In this document: one piece after another, positions 1 through 8,842 of the stretch
Layout of the letters: each line of letters begins with the position of its first letter
Numbering within the stretch: position 1 is the stretch's first letter
DNA from: JAITWN01 sp964581365
GTDB lineage: Bacteria > Pseudomonadota > Gammaproteobacteria > SZUA-140
Reading direction: 5' to 3'
Length of the DNA stretch: 48,988 nucleotides
NCBI GenBank assembly: GCA_964581365.1
Contig: CAZOOF010000009.1
Span: 1 to 48,988, forward strand
The notes under the pieces: generated by a model
Database searches by the model: none
What the model saw: the letters and a program-made list of their open reading frames with translations, nothing else
Told to the model about the DNA's origin: nothing
Position numbers and translations under genes: made by a program

Positions 1-19
1 TAAGGATGGATCTCAGGCA

Positions 20-649
20 ATGAAGCTTTACTACACTCCAGGCGCGTGTTCGCTGTTTCCTCACATCATCATCCGGGAGCTCGAGCTCTCCGCCGAGCTG
101 GTCAGGGTCGACCTGAAGAAGCGAGTTCTCGAGGATGGATCGGATTACCGAACGATCAACCCGTTCGGCTACATTCCCGCCCTCGAACTGGATAACGGAG
201 CCGTTCTGCTCGAAGGGCCGGCCATCGCGCAGTATCTGGCGGATCAGAAACCGGAAAAGGGCGTCGCGCCGTCGAATGGAACTCTGGAGCGGTATCAGCT
301 GCAGCAGTGGCTGAACTTCCTGGCTACGGAAGTGCACAAGGGGTTCTCGCCGCTGTTCTATTCGCAAGTGGCTGGCAAGTACGCGGAGATCGCCTCGCAA
401 AAGCTCCGCGCTCGCTTCGAATGGATCGATGAGCAGCTGGCCAAGAACAGCTATCTCATGGGCGACAGCTTCACCGCCGCGGACGCCTATCTGTTCGTGA
501 TGACCGGCTGGTGCAGCGCGTCCTGGATCACGACCTACTTCAATACCGGCTTCGATCTCAACGGACTTCCGCATCTGGAGGCGTGGTACGGGCGCATGCG
601 GGAGCGGGCGGCGGTACAGCAGGCGCTGCAGGAAGAAGGTCTGGCCTGA
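20..649 (+). CDS. gst: Glutathione S-transferase, beta class
   Basis: Cytosolic glutathione S-transferase of 209 residues, the usual length for bacterial beta-class enzymes. The N-terminal thioredoxin-fold half (about 1-80) opens with MKLYYTPGACS, placing the family's Cys10 in its usual position. The glutathione-site pattern NPFGYIPAL and the EGPAIAQYLA stretch at about 65-75 follow. The C-terminal half (about 85-205) is the all-helical domain. The family conjugates or reduces electrophiles and peroxides with glutathione; the substrate cannot be read from sequence. The upstream 19 bases contain AAGGA but too far from the start to be a strong ribosome site. The gene precedes a convergent HD-domain gene. 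Family assignment is secure, physiological role is not. Confidence 0.9.
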   Translation: MKLYYTPGACSLFPHIIIRELELSAELVRVDLKKRVLEDGSDYRTINPFGYIPALELDNGAVLLEGPAIAQYLADQKPEKGVAPSNGTLERYQLQQWLNFLATEVHKGFSPLFYSQVAGKYAEIASQKLRARFEWIDEQLAKNSYLMGDSFTAADAYLFVMTGWCSASWITTYFNTGFDLNGLPHLEAWYGRMRERAAVQQALQEEGLA

Positions 650-725
650 GGCTTGTGCCGGCCTGCTGGTCGAGAGCGGACCAGCAGGCCGGGTTCCCTC
701 CCGGAAGCGGAGACGGCTACGCTCC

Positions 726-1259
726 TCAGGCGGTCCTGGGGAGCGCGAGCTGCTTCAGCTTTGCCTCGATCGAGTCACGGGCGGCCCGCCACAGCCCGGC
801 ATCTCCGCCGCGCAACATTTCCAGCTGCTCCCGCTTCTCCGGCAGCCAGACCGCCGCAAAGGACGGGTCCCAAACTGCAATCGCGCGCGCATTATCGATG
901 ACATCGGCGATCTTGATGGTCTTGGCCGCGGGACTCGCGAGCGACAGATGGACGAGGTCAATCGCCCTGCGCTTTGCTTTGCTGCCGTCTTCCGGACGGC
1001 TGACATCGGTCACCATCTCGACCAGGCTCGCAACCTCTTCACCGAAGAAATGACGGATGTCGTCCACCGTGGTGGGCGTGTGCTCGACGGTATCGTGCAG
1101 CCACGCGGCGGCTAGCATCTCCGCGGTGTGTGGCACCGAGCGCACGATGTCGACGACCGCGGCCGGATGCACGATGTAGTGCTCGCGCGTGCATTTGCGC
1201 CGCTGATTGAAGTGGCAGTTGGTAGCGTAGAGCCTGGCCCGATATTCCAGTGAGTTCAT
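726..1259 (-). CDS. HD-domain hydrolase, RelA/SpoT hydrolase-like
   Basis: A 177-residue protein starting at the ATG whose complement is 1257-1259. A longer in-frame start at 1346 would run into the tRNA-like sequence upstream and is unlikely. It shows the HD metal-binding pattern of ppGpp hydrolase domains: HPAAVVDIV, then AAWLHDTVEHTPTT, then a conserved F-G-EEV-LV-MVTDVS segment, then K-IKIADVIDNA. This resembles the HD domain of RelA/SpoT and the small stand-alone MESH1-like hydrolases, without a synthetase domain. By family it would hydrolyse (p)ppGpp or a related nucleotide using a divalent metal. The protein is shorter than full SpoT and ends convergently toward the GST gene. The HD call is strong; the exact substrate is inference. 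Confidence 0.8.
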   Translation of the reverse strand: MNSLEYRARLYATNCHFNQRRKCTREHYIVHPAAVVDIVRSVPHTAEMLAAAWLHDTVEHTPTTVDDIRHFFGEEVASLVEMVTDVSRPEDGSKAKRRAIDLVHLSLASPAAKTIKIADVIDNARAIAVWDPSFAAVWLPEKREQLEMLRGGDAGLWRAARDSIEAKLKQLALPRTA

Positions 1260-1286
1260 GACACCTGAATTGGAAAGTTGATCATC

Positions 1287-1362
1287 GGTCGGGGAGAAGG
1301 GATTCGAACCCGCATGCCTGGTCAGGCAGCTGCGCTGCCGGTCCAAGATTCACCCCCCGGGG
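1287..1362 (-). pseudogene. Decayed tRNA-like sequence next to tRNA-Ala
   Basis: On the minus strand this stretch keeps the outline of a tRNA but not its middle. A 7-base-pair acceptor-like stem can be drawn between 1353-1359 and 1290-1296 (C1:G72 type, as in tRNA-Pro, with one G-U pair), followed by A and CC. A T-loop reading TTCGAAT sits at the right distance, with only three good T-stem pairs. The central part has no proper D arm. Its anticodon-like hairpin, TGCCT/AGGCA, has a 4-base loop, so no anticodon can be read. The whole is 70-72 nt, close to tRNA size. Best explained as a tRNA relic, possibly left by recombination beside the intact tRNA-Ala. Confidence 0.4.
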
Positions 1363-1377
1363 AGTCTTCGAAAAAAT

Positions 1378-1453
1378 TGGTGGAGCCAGTCGGGATCGAA
1401 CCGACGACCTCCTGCTTGCAAAGCAGGCGCTCTCCCATCTGAGCTATGGCCCC
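1378..1453 (-). tRNA. alaT: tRNA-Ala (UGC)
   Basis: A 76-nt cloverleaf on the minus strand, including an encoded CCA. The acceptor stem GGGGCCA pairs with TGGCTCC and carries the G3-U70 wobble that is the main identity element of tRNA-Ala. The anticodon loop reads CTTTGCA with anticodon TGC (complement of 1418-1420). The T loop TTCGATC is normal. It lies alone, not in an rRNA operon. Confidence 0.97.
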
Positions 1454-1684
1454 GAGTATTGCAGGCGTCAGGAATCGTTGATTCGGCGGGGCCTGAAGCA
1501 TTGCCCCTTCCGCTGGACCTGCATGCGTGCTCGGCCGACCCGTGTCCGGTAGAAGGCCAATCACACAGACTCGGCAGGGGTTATCGGTAACTTGCCGCCG
1601 AACGTTAACGCGGGATTGCAGGAACGAGATGACAGTCCTGGTCTGGCGAGACCGCCGCCGTGTCGAGTGGGTGGATTCCGGTGT

Positions 1685-2223
1685 TCAGTCCGCCTCGCGC
1701 ACCTGCAGGCGCTGCGCCTTCCATATCGAGTAGAGCGACATGGTGGCGAGCGCCACGCCGATGATGAGCATGCCGACCATCTCGAGGCTCTGCGGACGCT
1801 CTCCGAACTGGATCCAGGACGCGATCGCGGCCAGCACCGGGATCACCAGCGAGGTCAGGCTCAGAGTGCTGGCCGGTATGCGTTGCAGCAGATACATCCA
1901 CATCAGCCAGCCGAGGCCTGAGCACAGCGCCCCGGAGAAAAGCAGGATCACCAGGAACTCCAGGTTCCATGTGACCGGAGGCTCATGCGCCACCCAGGCG
2001 ATTGCCGCCGGCGGCATGATGCTGAAGACAAGCTGCCAGAGCGTCACCGACAGCATGCTCACCTCGTGCTTCGCATAGAGGCGATTGGCGATGATGACGC
2101 TTCCCGCCCAGCTGAGACCTGCCGCGGTTGCGAGCAGCTTGCTGACCGCCGTGCTGTCCGGAGACCACGGTTGCACCACCAGCATCAGGCCCGCGGCGGC
2201 GAGAAGCGTCAAACCAATGGGAC
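1685..2223 (-). pseudogene. EamA/DMT-family transporter, N-terminal half missing
   Basis: The recognisable part begins at about 2223 with GLTLLAAAGLMLVVQPW, which matches the end of the first EamA repeat, and continues through one complete second repeat: LSWAGSVIIANRLY, LWQLVFSIMPPAAIAW, LLFSGALCSGLGWLMW, PASTLSLTSLVIPVLAA and GMLIIGVALATMS. About five membrane segments remain, while family members have ten in about 300 residues. The frame stays open a further 34 codons, to an ATG at 2326. That extension reads across the complement of another gene and shows no transporter character. I therefore treat this as a 5'-truncated gene broken at about 2222. Single-repeat EmrE-like proteins exist, but this is not their layout. 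Confidence 0.75.
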
Positions 2224-2742
2224 ATCGAGAACGCGACCGCTCCAGCGTCACCACCCCTCTCCGAAGCAGACCGAGCTGACGCCGAGTGGTTTCTTGCAGA
2301 GATGAGATGCTTTTGATATTTCCCACTCTGGGTATCGATGCCTTTGAGGCTGCAGAAGAACAGACTCATGCGTCTTCTCAGGCTAAAGAAGACGGGGATC
2401 TTCCGCTGCTATTCCTGAACGAACGTGGTTGCCAAGGCTCAAGGACGGGAAGTCTCTGACGGCTTTGTAGTGCTGAAGGGATCACGGGCGCGAGCATCCG
2501 AAGTTGAATCGATCCATGAGTTCATGCGTGATCTCAGGAGGCAGCTCATTCAGCGCGGAGTCATGACTTCTGAAGGTGATGGGTATGTGTTTACTCAGGA
2601 CTTTCGATTCGGATCGCCCTCTACCGCGGCAGGAGTGCTGGTCGGGGCATCTGCCAATGGACGAGTGGCGTGGAAGGATAAGAGAGGTGTTACGCTCAAG
2701 GAACTGCAGCAGTGCAGGGTGGATGAAACACCGAGACTATGA
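2224..2742 (+). pseudogene. DUF4357 (GIY-YIG-type) gene, truncated with two frameshifts
   Basis: Reading from about 2224 and correcting two frame breaks gives a C-terminal fragment of the proteins that join a GIY-YIG-like region to DUF4357. The order is SEADRADAEWFLAEM, IFPTLGIDAFEAAEEQ, DLPLLFLNERG, DGFVVLKGSRAR, YVFTQDFRFGSPSTAAGVL and GRVAWKDKRGVTLKEL. The first break is a tandem 5-bp duplication GAGAT-GAGAT at 2299-2308. The second is one extra T at 2429-2430. Only the last 105 codons, from a GTG at 2425, form an intact frame. The N-terminal nuclease-like half is missing, because the sequence stops at the junction with the EamA fragment. The region is less GC-rich than its surroundings, which suggests acquired DNA. 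Confidence 0.75.
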
Positions 2743-2920
2743 TTGCCTTGACAGGACAGCTTGATTGCTCTGTTGAACAGCAAGCACAACCAGGCACTAC
2801 ATCTGCAGCGAATTCATACGTCATATGTAAGGCCGGCGGAAAGACTGATATCCCTTACACTGCTGCCAGACTGCGCAGAGGGATCTGAATGCTAGGCGGG
2901 GTCGTAACACCTTGATTTAT
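2743..2920. other. AT-richer intergenic stretch beside tRNA-Asn 3' end
   Basis: These 178 bases separate the DUF4357 remnant from the 3' end of tRNA-Asn. I see no gene, strong hairpin or repeat of the tRNA end. Composition is visibly less GC-rich than the flanking core genes. The 3' side of a tRNA is a common integration site, so this may be leftover island DNA; that is inference. Confidence 0.4.
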
Positions 2921-2996
2921 TGGCTCCCCGGGCCGGACTCGAACCAGCGACCCGGTGATTAACAGTCACCTGCTCTACCTGCTGAGCTACCGGGGA
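2921..2996 (-). tRNA. asnT: tRNA-Asn (GUU)
   Basis: A 76-nt cloverleaf with encoded CCA, acceptor stem TCCCCGG paired with CCGGGGA, discriminator G, anticodon GTT (complement of 2961-2963) in the loop CTGTTAA, and T loop TTCGAGT. A good sigma-70 promoter lies upstream on the same strand at 3022-3050. Confidence 0.97.
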
Positions 2997-3021
2997 ATCG
3001 GTAAGGCGTTTACGGGCGCTA

Positions 3022-3050
3022 ATGGTACTGGCATGACCGTATTCGGTCAA
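3022..3050 (-). promoter_or_regulatory. Promoter of tRNA-Asn
   Basis: On the minus strand, -35 TTGACC (complement of 3045-3050), a 17-bp spacer and -10 TACCAT (complement of 3022-3027), followed by a GC-rich discriminator TAGCGCCCG. That layout is typical of stable-RNA promoters under stringent control. The predicted start is about 20 bases before the tRNA. Confidence 0.7.
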
Positions 3051-3128
3051 TAGATACCGGTTTCATTTGGTCCAATCCGTTTCCTCACTTACGATTGATC
3101 CTTTGGCGCGATGTGAAGCTGTCCAGGG

Positions 3129-3683
3129 ATGAGAGGGATGGAGGACGAGGACGAGATCGGGTTGTTCCGGCGCAGCGTGGGCAAGGTCAAGCCGCTGCGG
3201 GCTAGCGGGCGCGTGGAGCCCTGGCGACGCCGTCCGCGGCCGGTGCCGCGGCAGCGGCTGGCCGATGAGGCCCGGGTCCGGGTGGAGATGCTGGCCGAGG
3301 ACCCCGATTTCGCCGACGAGGTCGAGACCGGAGATGAATTGCTCTACGCCCGGCCGGGGGTGCAGCAGAGCGTGATGCGCAAGCTGCGGCGCGGGCAGTT
3401 TGCGGTCGAAGCCGAGCTCGATCTGCACGGCATGATCGTGACCGAGGCGCGCGCCGCGCTCTCGGATTTTCTCTCCGACTGCCTGAGCAGCGGCGATCGC
3501 TGCGTGCGCATCATCCACGGCAAGGGGCTCAGTTCACCCTCCGGGAAGGCGGTGCTCAAGACGCGGGTGAACGGCTGGCTGCAGCGCTGTGACGAGGTGC
3601 TGGCCTTCTGTTCGGCGCGGCCAGTCGATGGCGGTACCGGTGCGGTGTACGTGCTGTTGCGCAACCGGCGCCCGGGCTCCTGA
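3129..3683 (+). CDS. Smr-domain protein (SmrB/YfcN-like)
   Basis: A 184-residue protein whose C-terminal 90 residues form a Smr (small MutS-related) domain. It has the motif LDLHGMIVTEARAALSDFL, then CVRIIHGKGLSS, then VLAFCSARPVDGGTGAVYVLL. The HGKG loop and the TGAVYVLL end strand are the conserved family features. The N-terminal 80 residues are charged and probably extended, as in E. coli SmrB (YfcN), a nuclease that cleaves mRNA at collided ribosomes. An alternative ATG nine bases downstream (3138) cannot be excluded because ribosome-site signals are weak at both. It is transcribed away from tRNA-Asn. Family call is firm; equating it with SmrB is by layout. Confidence 0.85.
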   Translation: MRGMEDEDEIGLFRRSVGKVKPLRASGRVEPWRRRPRPVPRQRLADEARVRVEMLAEDPDFADEVETGDELLYARPGVQQSVMRKLRRGQFAVEAELDLHGMIVTEARAALSDFLSDCLSSGDRCVRIIHGKGLSSPSGKAVLKTRVNGWLQRCDEVLAFCSARPVDGGTGAVYVLLRNRRPGS

Positions 3684-3845
3684 GCGGCTGGGCGGTCGAT
3701 CTGGCAAGGCTTGCCGGATACGCGCATACTGGATCGCGTGATTTTTGGTCGGGCGCCGCGTAGCCGGCGTCAGGGAGCAACCCAGGGCGGCCTTTCCGGT
3801 TTTCCACGCCGTCATCCGCCGCCCGCTGCTTAAGGAGCATGAGCG

Positions 3846-4373
3846 ATGAAGGTGAGCAGTTCCAAGGCCAAGAGCATCAAAGCCCGCCAGATCGCGCCGC
3901 TGGTCACTCCGACCGATCTGAAGGCGGCTGGCACCCGGGATATTTCCGGCGCCATGAACCTGATCCTGGCGGATGTCTACGCTCTTTACTTCAAGACCAA
4001 GAATTTCCACTGGCATATGTCCGGGCCGCACTTCCGCGACTATCACCTGCTGCTCGACGAGCATGCCGATCAGCTCTTCGCCATGACCGATCCGATCGCC
4101 GAACGCATCCGCAAGATCGGCGGGACGACGCTGCGTTCGATCGGCCACATCAGCCGGTTGCAGCGGATCCTCGACAATGATGCTGATTACGTCGAACCCC
4201 AGACCATGCTGGCCGAGCTTTGCGACGACAACAAGACGCTTACCGCCAAGCTGCGCGAGGCGCATGAGATCTGCGCCGAGTACGCTGACATCGCCACCGC
4301 CAGCCTGATCGAGAACTGGATCGACGAGACCGAGGAGCGTACCTGGTTCCTGTTCGAAGCCAGTCGCCGGTAA
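3846..4373 (+). CDS. dps: Dps ferritin-like DNA-protection protein
   Basis: A 175-residue Dps-family protein. Dps forms a 12-subunit cage that oxidises and stores iron with peroxide and shields DNA in stationary phase. The intersubunit ferroxidase residues are all present with E. coli spacing: His55 and His67, Asp71, Asp82 and Glu86, in KNFHWHMSGPHFRDYHLLL and DEHADQLFAMTDPIAE. A lysine/arginine-rich N-terminal tail (residues 1-14) is of the kind that binds DNA. AAGGAG ends eight bases before this ATG. An ATG at 3839 is too close to that site and in another frame. A GC-rich hairpin follows the gene at 4441. The gene appears to be monocistronic. Confidence 0.93.
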   Translation: MKVSSSKAKSIKARQIAPLVTPTDLKAAGTRDISGAMNLILADVYALYFKTKNFHWHMSGPHFRDYHLLLDEHADQLFAMTDPIAERIRKIGGTTLRSIGHISRLQRILDNDADYVEPQTMLAELCDDNKTLTAKLREAHEICAEYADIATASLIENWIDETEERTWFLFEASRR

Positions 4374-4440
4374 CGACGGCGGGTTTCGTGCCGCCAGGGA
4401 TGGCGGCGCCCAGCTGCCTGCCGACGCAGCCCTCACTAGC

Positions 4441-4472
4441 CCGCGCTGCACGCCAGCGCGGCGGGTCTTTCT
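4441..4472 (+). terminator. Probable terminator after dps
   Basis: Stem CCGCGCTG (4441-4448) pairs perfectly with CAGCGCGG (4454-4461) around a 5-base loop, followed by the T-rich GTCTTTCT. The U tract is short, so termination may be partial. Confidence 0.5.
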
Positions 4473-4609
4473 GCCTTCTCTAAAGTTCCTCGCGGTTCCG
4501 CCGATAGTGACGCCGTGCCCGCGCGGCCATTCGCACTCCGATCTTTCGCACCATGTTCAGTCACTACCAGCAGCATCAAGCGTCACCATCACCGGCAAGG
4601 GGAAACGGT

Positions 4610-4825
4610 GTGCCCGTGGATCTGGAAGAGATCAGAGAGCAGGGGCGGCAGCTCGGCATCAACCGCTTCGTCCTGCAGGGGTCGAAAAAGACCGTCATCC
4701 AGGCGATCCAGCAGGCGCGTGGTGAGCCGGCCTGTTTTCTCGATGACCGGCGCTTTTCCTGTGAGCGTCTCGACTGCGCCTGGCGCAGCGAATGTCTCAA
4801 GCTGACCGCCGCCTGGCGGCGCTGA
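4610..4825 (+). CDS. Small SAP-like, cysteine-containing protein
   Basis: A 71-residue protein of unknown function. I start it at GTG 4610 because AAGGGG lies seven bases upstream; an upstream in-frame ATG at 4553 lacks such a site. The N-terminal helix-extended-helix stretch (LEEIREQGRQLGINRF, then KKTVIQAIQQARG) resembles SAP or Rho-N-like modules. The C-terminal part contains CF, C-LDC and WRSEC, giving four cysteines in the pattern seen in small conserved proteobacterial proteins with a C-x-x-x-D-C-W-R-x-x-C ending. It could bind nucleic acid or a metal; neither is demonstrated. It precedes a copper-storage gene with its own promoter. Confidence 0.6.
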   Translation: MPVDLEEIREQGRQLGINRFVLQGSKKTVIQAIQQARGEPACFLDDRRFSCERLDCAWRSECLKLTAAWRR

Positions 4826-4855
4826 CCGGGGTCTGAACCTCAAAGCCAACCCGCA

Positions 4856-4884
4856 TTGACAGTCCTCGCCGTGAGGACTAGCGT
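4856..4884 (+). promoter_or_regulatory. Promoter with operator-like dyad before copper-storage gene
   Basis: A perfect -35 TTGACA (4856-4861) is followed by a 17-bp spacer and -10 TAGCGT (4879-4884). The spacer is almost wholly a dyad, AGTCCTC-GCCGT-GAGGACT (4861-4879, 7-bp arms), centred between the two hexamers. MerR-family metal regulators such as CueR bind dyads in this position, although their spacers are usually 19-20 bp. The predicted transcript starts about 40 bases before the gene. Confidence 0.6.
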
Positions 4885-4930
4885 GGGGCCTTTCCTTTCC
4901 TGTGTGGTGCCGGAGCCAAGGAGGGTTTCC

Positions 4931-5338
4931 ATGCACGTTCACGAGATCATCGCCACTCATCCCGATGTCCATGGCAGCGTCAATCACGCGCTGCTGGACT
5001 GCATAGAGCACTGCTTCGACTGCGAGCAGGCCTGCATCGTCTGCGCGGACGCCTGTCTGGCCGAAGACGACGTGGATATGCTGAGGCAGTGCATCCGTCT
5101 CTGTGTCGACTGTGCCGATGTCTGTCGCGCCACCGGCTCGATGGCCTCACGCCGCACCGGCTCGAACGAGCGTCTGCTGCGGCAGATGCTGGAAGTCTGC
5201 CGGAGCGCCTGTGAGCTGTGCGAACAGGAGTGCCGACGCCATGCATCGGCGCACGCGCACTGCCGTGTCTGCGCCGATGCCTGTGCCGAGTGTCGCGATT
5301 CCTGCGAGCAGGCCGCGCTGAGCGTTGCCCCGTCCTGA
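4931..5338 (+). CDS. csp: Four-helix-bundle copper-storage protein (Csp/DUF326)
   Basis: A 135-residue protein with 19 cysteines arranged as repeated C-x2-C, C-x3-C and C-x6-C on predicted helices, for example CIEHCFDCEQACIVCADAC and CELCEQEC. This is the signature of cytosolic copper-storage proteins (Csp3 type, DUF326), in which cysteines lining a four-helix bundle bind many Cu(I) ions. No Tat or Sec signal is present, so it should act in the cytoplasm. The start at 4931 is preceded by AAGGAGG. Twenty-five upstream in-frame codons exist but lack family character. A promoter with an operator-like dyad lies at 4856-4884, consistent with metal-responsive control. Copper is the family ligand; it is not proven here. 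Confidence 0.85.
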   Translation: MHVHEIIATHPDVHGSVNHALLDCIEHCFDCEQACIVCADACLAEDDVDMLRQCIRLCVDCADVCRATGSMASRRTGSNERLLRQMLEVCRSACELCEQECRRHASAHAHCRVCADACAECRDSCEQAALSVAPS

Positions 5339-5345
5339 CGGAGGT

Positions 5346-6521
5346 TCAGGCGCCGAGGCAGGCGGCGATGCGCTCGAGGCCTTGGCGCAGATTGTCCATG
5401 CTGGTGGCGAAGGAGAGGCGCATGTAGCCGGGCGCACCGAAGGCCGAGCCCGGCACCAGCGCCACCCCGTGCTCGATCAGATGCTCGCCGAGCGCGAGAT
5501 CGCTCTCCAGCCCCAGCCGGTCGATCGCTTCCTGCATCCAAGGGAAGGCGTAAAACGCGCCGTTGCTGTGCAGGCAGCGGACGCCGGGGATGGCGTTCAG
5601 CGACGCCACGACGAACTCGTGGCGCTCGCGGAAGGCGCGATTCATGTGCTCGATGAAGGACTGGTCGCCTTCGAGCGCGGCCTGGGCCGCGACCTGCGCG
5701 ATCGAGGTCGGGTTGGAGGTGCTCTGCGACTGAATGTTTTCCATCGCGGTGATCAGCGGCTTCGGACCGGCCGCATAGCCGATACGCCACCCGGTCATGG
5801 AATAGGCCTTGGAGACGCCGTTGAGCACGATGCCGCGCTCGCGCAGTTCCGGGCAGGCCATGAGGATGTTGCAGAACGGCTGGCCGTCGAGGTTCACGTG
5901 CTCGTAGATATCGTCGGATGCGACCACGATCTGCGGATGGCGCAGCAGCACCTCGCCCAGGGCGCGGAGTTCCTCCCGGCTATAGGAAACGCCGGTCGGG
6001 TTGGACGGGCTGTTGATCACTACCAGGCGAGTGCGCGGGGTGATCGCGGCTTCCAGCGCCTCGGGCGAGATCTTGAAGCCCTGGTCGATGGTGCTCGGGA
6101 CGATGACCGGGGTTGCGTCGGCGAGGAGCACCATGTCCGGATACGAAACCCAGTAGGGTCCGGGGATGATGACTTCGTCGCCTTCGTCGAGCAGCGCCTG
6201 GGCCAGGTTGTAGAAGCTCTGCTTGCCACCCACCGAAACCAGGATCTGGCTCGGGTTGTAGTCGAGGCCGTTGTCGCGGCGGAACTTCTCGGCGATCGCC
6301 TGGCGCAGGGGCGCGATGCCGGCCACCGCCGTGTAGCGGGTGAAGCCGGATTCGATCGCTTCGATGGCCGCCTGCCTGATGTGCGGCGGCGTGTCGAAAT
6401 CGGGCTCGCCGGCGCCAAAGCCGATGATGTCCTTGCCTTCGGCACGCAATTGTGCGGCCCGCGCGGTGATCGCCAGGGTCGGCGACGGCTTGATCCGCTG
6501 CACCCGTTGAGAAAGTTTCAC
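5346..6521 (-). CDS. aspC: Aspartate aminotransferase, class I PLP enzyme
   Basis: A 391-residue fold-type I aminotransferase of the subgroup Ib (AspB-like), which transfers the amino group of aspartate to 2-oxoglutarate; some members also use prephenate. Visible active-site elements are GAGEPDFDTP, the SPSNPTG loop with Asn174, ASDDIYEHV with Asp203 and Tyr206, and VSKAYSMTGWRIGY containing PLP-binding Lys238 and Arg246. The C-terminal MRLSFATS carries the carboxylate-binding Arg. The ATG at 6521 begins MKLSQRVQRIKPS, typical for the family. It is transcribed divergently from uvrB, sharing a 73-bp intergenic region, and converges on the copper-storage gene with only seven bases between. Confidence 0.93.
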   Translation of the reverse strand: MKLSQRVQRIKPSPTLAITARAAQLRAEGKDIIGFGAGEPDFDTPPHIRQAAIEAIESGFTRYTAVAGIAPLRQAIAEKFRRDNGLDYNPSQILVSVGGKQSFYNLAQALLDEGDEVIIPGPYWVSYPDMVLLADATPVIVPSTIDQGFKISPEALEAAITPRTRLVVINSPSNPTGVSYSREELRALGEVLLRHPQIVVASDDIYEHVNLDGQPFCNILMACPELRERGIVLNGVSKAYSMTGWRIGYAAGPKPLITAMENIQSQSTSNPTSIAQVAAQAALEGDQSFIEHMNRAFRERHEFVVASLNAIPGVRCLHSNGAFYAFPWMQEAIDRLGLESDLALGEHLIEHGVALVPGSAFGAPGYMRLSFATSMDNLRQGLERIAACLGA

Positions 6522-6594
6522 GCAACCGTCCTGTCAGGAAAGTAAAGAAACGGGGCTAAGTGTAATATACTTGTCAGCCACTCCCAAGACTCTC

Positions 6595-8580
<1,986 letters not shown>

Positions 8581-8672
8581 GTTCCGGGGCCGGAGAGGGC
8601 GAGGCGCGGACTTTGCGGAGCCCTCATGGGGCGGTAGGTGGCGTTCAGGATCGTGTTTTCTCGTCGATACCC

Positions 8673-8702
8673 TTGCAAATCGATCGGCCGATCGGGTATC
8701 TT
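8673..8702 (+). promoter_or_regulatory. Promoter of tRNA-Val
   Basis: -35 TTGCAA (8673-8678), an 18-bp spacer and -10 TATCTT (8697-8702), about 12 bases before the tRNA. The spacer contains the perfect 14-bp palindrome CGATCGGCCGATCG (8681-8694), which may be chance or a binding site. Confidence 0.55.
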
Positions 8703-8713
8703 GTGCCGGCTAC

Positions 8714-8790
8714 AGGCGCGTAGCTCAGTTGGTTAGAGCACCACCTTGACATGGTGGGGGTCGTTGGTTCGAGTCCAATCGCGCCTACCA
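8714..8790 (+). tRNA. valT: tRNA-Val (GAC)
   Basis: A 77-nt cloverleaf with encoded CCA. The acceptor stem is AGGCGCG paired with CGCGCCT, the anticodon stem CCACC/GGTGG encloses TTGACAT with anticodon GAC at 8748-8750, and the T loop is TTCGAGT. It has its own promoter upstream and a terminator directly downstream, in front of thrS. Confidence 0.97.
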
Positions 8791-8800
8791 ATTCACAACG

Positions 8801-8828
8801 AGCACTGTCCCAGCAGTGCTTTTTTGTT
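8801..8828 (+). terminator. Rho-independent terminator between tRNA-Val and thrS
   Basis: Stem AGCACTG (8801-8807) and CAGTGCT (8814-8820) around a 6-base loop, followed by TTTTTGTTT. It ends the tRNA transcript only 15-20 bases before thrS, so read-through could also feed the thrS operon. Confidence 0.8.
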
Positions 8829-8842
8829 TCAGCGGTCCTGCC

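Noticed and set aside
1287..1362. Functional selenocysteine or serine tRNA
   Set aside because: No anticodon loop of 7 bases, no D arm and no long variable arm of the right form.
5325..6545. 406-codon open frame opposite the aspartate aminotransferase
   Set aside because: Antisense to a gene with complete PLP-enzyme motifs; no recognisable domain.
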